From positions 3,041,027 through 3,105,026 of the forward strand of contig JASKMD010000010.1 of the NCBI GenBank assembly GCA_030144725.1: a stretch of DNA of 64,000 nt. Direction: 5' to 3'. The stretch comes from Haematococcus lacustris (Eukaryota; Chlorophyta; Chlorophyceae; Chlamydomonadales; Haematococcaceae). Below, one piece after another: positions 1 to 9,150 of the stretch (positions are counted from its first letter, which is position 1; the number at the start of each line of letters is the position of its first letter). The notes under the pieces are model-generated. The model had not been told where the DNA came from, ran no database searches, and saw only the letters and a program-made list of their open reading frames with translations. The position numbers and the translations under genes are program-made.

Positions 1-680
1 ACCCCTGATGAGGGACCTGCCCCATTAGGCCCAGGCCCAGCTGTAGCCCTAGGAGCCTGGTCCTGGTCCATGGGGCCTGGGCCTTGGCCTTGGGCAGGGG
101 CAGGGGCAGGGGCTGAAAGCAAATGCAAGCAAGTTGCATCATGCATCATGCATTGACATGAGTTAGATGTATTTAAGAGCAAGAGCAAGAGCAAGAAATG
201 AAAGAAAACTTCCTTAGGCCTCACCCGCATTGGCAGAAGGAGGTTGCTCCATGAGGCGTTGGAGGTCGTGCCACAAGTGCCAAGCCAAGTGTACGGGGCT
301 CAGTCCAGCACACCTCTGCACCGCCTTTGCATGTGCTTTCAAAAGTCTGGTGTGGCGTGTGACTTTGCCTTGCACCTCGCTTGCCGTGCACCTCGCACCT
401 CGCACCTCGCACCATTCAGTGCCCAGCCACTGGTTCCTAGCGCTGGTCTCACAGCGCTGGTCTCCCAGCACAGGGCATTTGCAATGGTTCCCAGCACTAG
501 TTTCCTTGCTCTGGGAATCTCGCGCAGCGCACTCAGTAAATGCACACCGTTGCTGATGATTGCCACCGCTGAGCACTCACTCGCATGTCACACACGCAGT
601 CGGTTGTGTAGGTTGCGTCTCGATCTTACATGTGCCTCCAGCCCGGAACTTGACACAAACTACTCCTCCTCTCTTCACAA
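1..680. other. Upstream non-coding stretch
   Basis: I see no supportable gene here. The first 115 bases are a GC-rich low-complexity stretch built from GGGCAG/GGGCCT-like words. Around 405-500 short imperfect repeats of the type 'cacctcgcac' and 'cagcgctggtctc' occur. The last part may hold the promoter and 5' leader of the gene whose first ATG is at 681. No clear TATA box was found. Confidence 0.5.
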
Positions 681-3600
681 ATGGCAACCGATTGGAACGC
701 CTTCGTGCTCAGTGCTAATGAACAGGCTCCGACTCCGGCACAGTCGACAACGGTTACCAACATGACCGAGCCTACATTCCAATTGCTCGACCGCGGCGCC
801 CACCGCTTTGAGGACGTCAACCCTCGCGTGCCCATAACCCGAGGCGCATTGGACGTGAAATGCAGAGAAGCAAAGGCCTTCGAACAACAGTGGAGGGATG
901 CAGGCAAACCCGGGCGCCCAATCCAAGGTACGAGGCGACCTCGCACATGAGCAGCGCCTCGATATGCCTTGCCTCGACGCACGAACATACTCACACAACA
1001 TTCTAAGTCGCTGCTACGCTTGCGCAGGGTCCGCACTGTACATCATCCAGCAGACAGCGGCCCTGAAGGGCGTGGCCACAATCGCCCCCATCACCCTTCG
1101 CGAAAGCACACAGAAGGTGAACTGTGCGACGGTCACATATGTACATGTGCATTTCCCGCAAATGCCCACAACACCGTGTGGTCCTCAGACCTCTTCACGT
1201 CCACGTCTCGTCGTTTACACGTCTGACGTTGTTCTACTTGTCACGCAGGAGGCCATGGACGCATGGATCGGTCTTGTTGGCAACAACGGGCCCAAGCTAT
1301 ACGACGTAGCCAAGCTCGTGACCTGGTTCCAAGCCCCATTGGAGACCATGCTAAAATTGACTGGATCCAACAGCTCTGCAATGCTCAACACCATCAGAAC
1401 CAGCAGTGCACATGGTATGAGGCATGCAACCATTCACACCAAACATGTGCGCATGCTGTCCATATATCCTCATGTTCCACTTGCACACCCAAGCTGTATT
1501 GCTCCAACTGCAGGCGACATGATGCCTGGCAACAACACTCCTTCTCAGTGCACACCTTCGTCTCCTGCTGTGGTGAGCCATCCTTTCATCTGTGTACATG
1601 TGTCCACCATACACAATCAATTTTATAAGTACAACACGGGTCTCACTTCACAACATCCATACTACTGCATGCCTCCTGCTTGTTCACACACCTTCAGGTC
1701 CCACCACCTCCCAACTCCAACGTACGCCACGTGCAACGTCATGCACATGCTCTGCAAGACACGTATGCTATCAACGACCAGGTATGCTCAAGTACACATC
1801 CACATCTATCATCATGCCCCGTATTCTTACGCCAACAATGATGCATGCCACTATAAACGTGTGCATCATTTTGCAGTCGCCTCACCTTCAGCCTCTTCAT
1901 AGGCAACGCCTGTAGCCTTCTGTGGAGTCACTGCATCAGGTCAGCTACTCTTCCACTTGGACATGCCATCAATAACCCATGCAGCATGTTACACTTGACA
2001 TCTGTGCCTGTTACCTTGTCATGTGCCCCTGACCTGCCCTTCAGGGCCTGGCACCCAGCGAGATCAACCAACGCCATGAGCAACAACATTATCGCGCCAT
2101 GCGCAACATGTATGCCACTGACAAACAGGTATAGCCTCCTCTCATGTTGTTGTGAGCCAACGCTATTGCAATGTACTTCTCCCCTTCATGCTGAATCTTT
2201 CATTCCCATACTGGTCTTTCATGTCTTTGCAGAGTGCACTCGTTTCCAAGCAAAACTCCATTGAAGCCGTGGACAACATTGCGGATGGCTATTCAACTGA
2301 TGAGGTGAGTGCAACACCTTGCTATTTCACTCCTTCACTTCACACCATACCACACCTTGGTGCACTTGATACAACCAAGTAGGTCCAGCTCACATCAGCC
2401 ATGCTTGCTAGCCTCATGGCACTTGAGTACGTTTGACTGTTCCTCTACTAACACATGTGACCTTGCGTGTCGCTTGAATGCCATTTGCGACAACCTTTAC
2501 GACACTGATCTGAGACGATGCCTTTGCATGGCTGCCACCCCAGTAACATATGAGGCTACACTATTGCAGCTGTGCACAACCCATGCTGCCCCTTGGCTTC
2601 TTGGCCCCCTGACATGTGACTTAAGCACCAACCCACGCCATGTCGTCTCACCCATGTTTCCACTTGAACAGGATGAACCCTACGTGGTGTCTGCCGCCCG
2701 TCGCCGCTGCTTCGCCAAGATTTGCATGGACGGTGACGACGACCTTGACATGAAGGTGAACAGTAACACTACCGCATCTGCTAACTGCTGCACAACTCAC
2801 ACGTACCACTGTTGACTCTTGCACCAACAATGATGCATTCCATCATCCTTGTGCACATCATCCTTTGCAGCCTCGTCACCCTGAGCTGCTTTCTCGAGGA
2901 TGCCTGCAATCTACTCCCTCACCGCCATCTGACACCAACAAGCGTAGCGTGCAACAGCGTACCAACGCCATGCTCAACATGCACGCCGCTGACAAGCAGG
3001 TATGGCCTCCTCTTGTATGGCAATCCATAACGCCATGCGACCATGCTCAACATGCCATTGGTCCCTATCCCCACCTCATTCTTTGTTGCCTTTGCAGGGC
3101 ACACGTTCCTCCAAACCACATCTGGGTAAACCCATGGACAGCATCACTCCTAGTGATTCCACTAATGAGGTCAGTGCACAACATTGGTGTCCCAATAGTC
3201 GCTGCACACCATGCTGCACTTGCTCATGACCCTCACACCACATGACTTCACTTTCTCCAAGTGATGTCCCCACCATGTGCTTGTGCGTGTTCTCTTTAAT
3301 TAGGACTCAACACCACTTGCTGCCAACAAACGCCGCGTGCAACTGCGTACCCACGCCATGCACGACATCCACACCATAGACAAGCAGGTATGGTCATGCA
3401 GGCGCTCACACCTACCCAACTGGTGCCAAGCTGTTACAACAACAACAATACTCATCATTCTATGGTTCGTCCTTGCAGCAGCCTCATCTTCAGGCACCCC
3501 AACGGCGTAACCTACGGCCCAATGCGCCATCAGCACGCAAGGTGAGCTACATCCTCTCATCAGCCTGCACCTAATGCTACATACCATCACCTCTACTTCG

Positions 3601-4771
3601 CCACCTCACAAGTCTAAGTTCCACACAATGCTACATATTCATCTTTGCTATTCATGACCCCAAAAATGACGCCATTGTCCTAGACTCTGACACTGAGTCT
3701 GTGAGTACTTCATCACCCAATACTATTGTCACCATACTTCACATCATCACATGACATCTTGTACATCATCTACAGGAACCATTGAGCGCTAGCAACAACC
3801 GCCATTCTGATTCTGAGGATGCATCCATCATCCCACGCCGTCAAAACCCCGTCCCAGTGTCGCCGGTGCGTCATCTCATTCACTGCATGTACCCTTCACA
3901 TGAATTGCACAATGTCCTATTCTCACATGACCCACAATCCAAATACGCTTTTTTACTATTGCACAGGAGGCAAAGGACAATGACAGTGATGACTCAGCCT
4001 CACCTATCAACAAGTCTACCTCACCAAAGGAGGGGCCCCCTTTACCAAGTTCCAATTGCATGTACCTTTGGCCAGCTTGTTCACACACAACATCTGTTGT
4101 ACTACAGGCCTACCTTGTACCTTGAGTACAACAGGTCTGTGGATGCACAGACGAAAAAGTATCAGAAGTTCCACATCAAGGGTCTCATCAGCAAGGACGT
4201 CACCACAGCGCCAGCCAAGATTAAGGCATTTCTGCATAAGCAAATCAAGTCCAAGGGCGCAGCCCATGCCCCTTCCCGCGTGACATGGAGCGGCACCACC
4301 ATGTACAACACCAACAACACAAGTGAGTGCACCATTTCATAACCAAAGCTTTGTAGACACCATCATCAACTGCAGAAAAGGTGCCAGCAACGCATACCAT
4401 TCCCTCATCGTCTTGCTCCATGCTTGTTGCAGATTGACAACAACCTTTTGTGGTGTACAAGTTACGAGGATTCTTGACAATGTTATGTACATTGGAGTCA
4501 CTCAGAATCAAGACCGCCGCATGGGAGAACATGCCCGCAAATTCTGCCCAGCTCAGCCTTCCACTTTCCACACTCTGTTCTCCATGTCCATCTTGCACAC
4601 CACAATGGACAAGACGACTGCTCATATGCTGAAAGGATCATCACGGCATCACATCGTCACTGCAATCACATGCTCAACCATGCCCGAATAACAGGCCCGC
4701 CCAAGGGAGCCATCATGCATCACATCATCACCTGTAGGCGCAATTTCCACAAGCGCAACAAGCGCACTTGA
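681..4771 (+). CDS. Multi-exon gene with repeated micro-exons and a broken GIY-YIG nuclease-like C-terminus
   Basis: Unknown gene. Exon 1 (681-927) starts MATDWNAFVLS. In-phase exons follow at 1028-1116, 1249-1414, 1514-1572 and 1698-1781, each with GT/AG borders. A run of short exons to 3865 is rich in Asn, Arg, His, Asp and Ser and contains repeated modules (separate entry). A basic block near 4150-4322 (KKYQKFHIKG, KIKAFLHKQIKSKG) precedes a GIY-YIG-like domain at about 4455-4771. That domain shows VVYKLRGF in one frame, LDNVMYIGVTQNQDRRMGEH in a second, and AERIITASHRH with LNHARITGPPKG in a third. These match the family's GIY, YIG, Arg, His, Glu and LN elements. The three frames cannot be joined without one-base shifts, so the end is either decayed or mis-sequenced. 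The protein could be a domesticated or mobile-element-derived nuclease. The nuclease call rests on motif order only. Confidence 0.5.
1698..3387 (+). repeat. Array of duplicated phase-0 micro-exons
   Basis: Several exons in this stretch have identical lengths and related products. Exons of exactly 84 bp lie at 1698-1781, 2045-2128, 2672-2755 and 3304-3387. The 3' part of the 129-bp exon 2871-2999 matches the same module. Four of them end in DKQ or NDQ and are followed by a donor starting GTAT. They share a core like N-R-x-VQ-x-R-T-x-AM. Two 72-bp exons at 2233-2304 and 3098-3169 both end STDE or STNE and are followed by GTGAGT or GTCAGT. All begin and end in phase 0, so skipping one would keep the reading frame. 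Between them are introns of roughly 100 bp. A candidate exon at 1877-1939 contains an in-frame TAG and may not be used. Confidence 0.6.
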
Positions 4772-4883
4772 CGTCTTGCATCATTCTGGCCATCAACATC
4801 ATGACACTCGTGACTGTGTGCATCACCATTGCCTCAACCCCTAACCCTTCGTTGTCGTTCAGTTCCACTCCCCACCCCTGTAA

Positions 4884-5246
4884 CCCGAGCCAGGTTTGTC
4901 ACTACACAGTGACAGAGAATGTTAAGGAGTCGTGTCAGGTTTGTCTCTCCACAGTGACAGAATTTGCGTGTAAGCCGAGCCAAATCTGTCACTTCACAGT
5001 CACAGAATATGAGGGTAAGCCGAACCAGTTTTGTCACTTCACAATGACAGAATATGCGTCGGAGCCGAACCAGTTTGTCACTTCACTATGACAGAATATA
5101 CCTAGAAGCCGAGCCAGTTTTGTCACTACACAGTGACAGAATATGCGTGTAAGCCGAGCCACCTTTGTCAATGCACAGTGACAGAATATGCCCATGAGCC
5201 GAGCCAGTTTTGTCACTGCGCAGTGACAGAATATGCCTATGAGCCG
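4884..5246. repeat. 45-bp minisatellite, about 8 copies, each with a hairpin palindrome
   Basis: About eight units of roughly 45 bp, most beginning GCCGAGCCAG, carry the core TGTCACTACACAGTGACA followed by GAATATGC. The core is an inverted repeat, TGTCACT and AGTGACA around a 4-base loop. Units diverge by several substitutions, and the palindrome is intact in some but not all copies. The array lies just downstream of the GIY-YIG-like gene. Confidence 0.85.
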
Positions 5247-6346
5247 TTTTGTTCGGCAGGGGCTGGTGGGGGGGCTGTACGCTAGGACCCCTGACAGCTG
5301 GGGGGGTCAGCTTGAGTGAGGGGGCTGCACGGGGGGGGGGGGGGGCCCTGGAGCATTAGGTGGGGGTGCAAAGGGGGGAGGGGGGCTGGGGAGCATGGAG
5401 CTGAATGGTCGGGTGCTGGGGATGGGGGAGGTGGGCCGCAGCGCCCCGGGGGGGTGTGCTCCGCACTAGGCATCGCATCCTGTGTCGTCCTGTCAGTCCT
5501 ATCACGCGGGGTGAAGGGTGAAGGGGAGGTGGGCCGCTGCATGGGGTAGGTGCGCTTGGTAGCCCTGACCCTTGGGGAGGTGGGGACAACTGCTGCGCTG
5601 CGCTGGCTAACCCTAAGCCTAACCCTCAGCCTAACCTCAACCCGTCAAGGGTGCTGGGGAGGTGGGGGAGTGGAGCCAAGGCCGCTGTCAGCTGCTGCAA
5701 CTGCTGCAACCGCTGCAACTGCTGCAACCGCTGCCCCACACAGGCCGGGCCTGCAGCCTATTGTATTGTAGCCCTGATGCAGCCCTGATGTAGTCCTATT
5801 CTCAGGCAAGGCAAGCCTGAGGAGCCTCACAGCCCAGCCTGCCCTGCAGGTCAGGGGGGTCTGGCGCATGGCCTGGCTAGCTGGCCTGCCTGCTGCCCCT
5901 GACCCCCCTGACCTCTAGACGGGACAGGGGTTTGGGGGCAGCCAAGCGCTGCCGCAGTCACCCCTGCCACCGTTCAGGCCAGTGGCCCCTGCTCTGCCTG
6001 GCCTGCAAGCTGCCTGGACTGGGCTCCCCTGCCTGGCCTGCACCCCGTCCCCTCAATGGCCACTCCCTCCATGGCCTCAGCCCTCAGCCCCTGCTGACAC
6101 CAGGTCACGCGGGCTGATGGTGCTGCAGGCTGCCAGGCTGCCAGGCTGCCACCAGAGCCACTGCCGACCAGCAGGTCCTACGGCCTGGGTCCTGGGCCAC
6201 CTGCCCCCTCACCCTCTGACCTCGGGCTGGACTCCCGCAGTGCAGGCAGTGGCTGTGATGATCACCACCACTACTGTTGTTGCTGCCTTGCTGCTGCTGT
6301 TGCTGCCTCCCTGCTGCCTCCCTGCTGCTGCCCTGCTACTGCCTTG

Positions 6347-6385
<39 letters not shown>

Positions 6386-7000
6386 GCTCCTGATGATATG
6401 AAGTGCGGATTGCAGCATTGCTTCCCTAGAGTAGAGCAGTGAGCGCAACCCCCCTACCTGCCTACCCCTTTTACCCCCCCTCCCTGACATCTGATGTCAT
6501 ACAGGACGACCCCCCCTGCTGCTGCAGCCCTGCTGCTGCCCACACCCCCTCGCCTCTGATGTTGTGACGCCCTGAATGGCATGGGCCCAGCACCTGGCCC
6601 AGGGGGGGGGGGGGGGGGGCTGTGCATTAGGCTGCGCTGTGCTGCGGGGGACCTGTGCTGCCACTGCCAACCTGCAGGTCCTGATCTGCCTTGCAGAGCC
6701 ATGCATCAACCCCAAGGTCCGTCAGGCTCACAGTGCGGGTGAGACCTGTGCGGGGGGCCTGTGCTGCCACAGCCACTGCAGCGGCCTTGCTGTAGCCGCA
6801 GCCCTGCTGCCTAACCGGCTGACACAGCACTGCTTGATCCTCAGCAGTCACCCTCCACCCCCCTCACTCTTCCACCTCAACCATTGGACCTGGCACACAC
6901 CACCACACACCCCACTAACCTGCCCTGCCGCCCTCATTTATCATACTTATCACACTTATCACACGTATGCCCTGCCCTGCCCCACCCCACCCGCACCCAC
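5247..7000. other. Low-complexity stretch without a supportable gene
   Basis: I see no conserved protein. The stretch holds G-runs (5330-5345 and 6602-6620), imperfect CCTAA-type repeats (5607-5640), a short CTGCAAC repeat (about 5692-5740) and a CTG run (6341-6383). The later exons expected for the aminomutase fragment upstream on the minus strand were looked for here and not found. Confidence 0.5.
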
Positions 7001-7921
7001 CTGGGGAGTCGGGCAACCCCAGGGTGGCCACACCGGAGCCTGCCTTGACAAGGAAGGAGTCGGCGTGGCCGTGGTAGCAGCCCACAAACTTCAGGATCTT
7101 CTCGCGCTTGGTGTATGCACGCATGAGGCGCAGGACACTCAGGCAGGCCTCCGTGCCGCTGCTCACGAACCGCACCATCTCCACGCTGGGCACGCGCTCA
7201 ATCACCATCTTGGCCATCACGTTCTGTCGAACGCCCACACACCCAAAAACAACAGCAACAAGTTGCCTATCAGTCACAGACCTACCTTGTCAGCACAGCT
7301 CTGGCACAATCCTATCGATGCACTGTCAAGACCAACAGCTGCACCAACACACAAAGTCCTCCAGTTGTGGTGCACCGCATGTGGTGCTTGCACGGCTGGT
7401 TTGTGCAGGCTGCAAGCATGCTAGGTCGTCAAGCAGCTTGTCAGTTTCTTGCACACCTCCAGCTCGCAAGGCGCGCCGAAGCTGGCGCCCTTTTGCAGTT
7501 GCTTGATGACGGCCTCGTTGACCTCGTCGTGGGCGTGGCCGACGATGGCTGGACCCAGCTGCCCACATAGTCGATGTATTTGTTGCTGTCGACGTCCCAG
7601 GCATAGGCGCCCTTGACACGGTCGAACACAATGGGCTGGCCGCCAACTGAGCGGAAAGCTCGGACTGGACTGTTCACACCACCAGGAAGAAGCGTCTGGG
7701 CCTCTTTGAAGATCTGCAAGAAGGGGGCGATATCGGCTAGCATGATAGCCGTCCATATTTTGCAGCTGACATCCTGCTACAGCAGGCACCTCATCGGAGC
7801 GCTTGGTGACGTGCTTGACAAGCGGCTCCGCAATCGCATTCACTCGCACGTTTGCCTGGCGGGACGGCTTGGCAGTCCCGAAAGCCTGAGCGCCTGCAAC
7901 CTTGCTGTGCATCATCTGCAT
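7001..7921 (-). pseudogene. GSA: Glutamate-1-semialdehyde 2,1-aminomutase, 5' fragment with a frameshift
   Basis: This enzyme is PLP-dependent and converts glutamate-1-semialdehyde to 5-aminolevulinate in the plastid, the entry to tetrapyrrole synthesis. Exon 1 (7921-7790) encodes a transit-peptide-like start [15 protein letters not shown]. Exon 2 (7713-7457) has [16 protein letters not shown] and later [11 protein letters not shown]. Exon 3 (7223-7001) has [20 protein letters not shown] and [19 protein letters not shown], the region around the PLP phosphate site. All borders are GT/AG. Exon 2 is one base short: after YVGSW the frame changes before GPAIVGHA, at a G run (complement of 7554-7556). 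The exons carrying the catalytic lysine and the rest of the fold are not seen down to about 5250. Either the gene is a truncated copy or its 3' part is missing from the assembly. Confidence 0.9.
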
Positions 7922-9150
7922 TTTTGCCTGAAGCTCAGCGGGGGCGTAACTAAGAAGGCCGTGAGATCGCAATTCGTGATCCTGTCGAAGATCCCGTCAC
8001 TTCTCATTGACCACCGTTTACTCATGTAGTGAAAAGCTGCAGTCCCGACTGTGGCACTGTGCCTTGCCACCACAGCTTATGCGCGTGGCCGCCTGCCTCC
8101 TCTCCTGTCTTAGTCGGTGAAGGCTTAATCCATGAATGACGTTGGGAGTTTGAACCCAGCTGAAGGTCTGGCTGCTGAGGCATACGCCCCAACAATGCAC
8201 CATGTCATCACTCATGCCAGCTCATGTTGACGAGGTGACAATGCACCACCATGCACTGCCATGTAAGACTAGAGGCCAACACTCCATCATACTGCCGCCG
8301 GGCCAGGAGCTGCCACCAGATCCAACAAGTCTAGGTACGACTCTTATCAAGGTGTGAAGGACAAGTAAAGGACAAGTGGCCTGACACCAGCTCCAGAAGA
8401 GTCTATGAACCAACTGGGACATGCCAGGTCCAGCCCAGTCCCTTATGCTTCCGGGTCTTGCTGAGGACTCCTGCAGGTCTTGCTGAGACTCCACCTCAAA
8501 GCCTCCACCTCATCATTCAACTCCCAACCCCCCAAAAGTCAAGCAGGAGCCTTCTAGGTCACAGCTGCCTGGAATGGACAGGGTAGCGCACCTCATTCGA
8601 CATCCTTAAACCCCACCCGAGACTCACCCCCCCTGCCTGACACCCCCCACCTGAGACTCCCACCCCAGTCAGGAGCCTCCAGGAGCATGCAGCCTTCAAG
8701 CAGGAGCCTTTAGGTCAACAGGTCTGGCAAGAGCCAGAGTGGCAAGAGCCGCATCTGTACACCTCTCAGCAGCTGCAGGTGCACCTGCTTGTGACAGGTA
8801 GAGTGACGCATTTTTTTCAACTTTTTCAACTTTTTCAACCTGGCGGTCTTGCCGAGACCCCACCTCACACCTCACACCTCTACCTCAAAGCGACCTCGAG
8901 CCTCCACCCCGAACCTCAGTCAGGAGTGCAGGAGAGACTCCACCTCATGAGTCAAAGGCCGCCTCTCGGGTTTCCTTTTTCTCTGTTCTCTCCTTAGTCT
9001 TTTACCTTAGGAGGTTGGCTTGTATGCACCCAAGCCCTACCTCCTTAGTGTAACAACTACTACGACCCGAGTGTCGCCGCCTCCCCTCACGCGCTGCAAG
9101 GCGGCAGCCACAGTAGGCCCCTCTGCCCCCCTCCCTCACCACACTGCACC
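7922..9150. other. Intergenic stretch with repeat fragments
   Basis: I see no gene. The interval contains a LINE tail (listed separately) and repeated phrases around 'agcaggagcctt' and 'gagactccacct' between 8460 and 8960, probably decayed repeats. A pol III B-box-like word, GGTTCAAACTCC on the minus strand near 8138-8150, might be a SINE relic. Confidence 0.4.
8971..9064 (+). mobile_element. LINE 3' tail, severely 5'-truncated copy
   Basis: These about 94 bases match the 3' untranslated end of the LINE at 52020-52112 with only a few mismatches, including the blocks TCTGTTCTCTCCTTAGTCTT and CCTCCTTAGTGTAACAACTA. No coding part remains. Severe 5' truncation is typical of target-primed LINE insertion. 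The two copies have the same orientation in this window. Confidence 0.85.

Noticed and set aside
4884..5246. CRISPR-like array of palindromic repeats
   Set aside because: The units are contiguous and diverged, with no unique spacers, no cas genes and a eukaryotic setting. It is a minisatellite.
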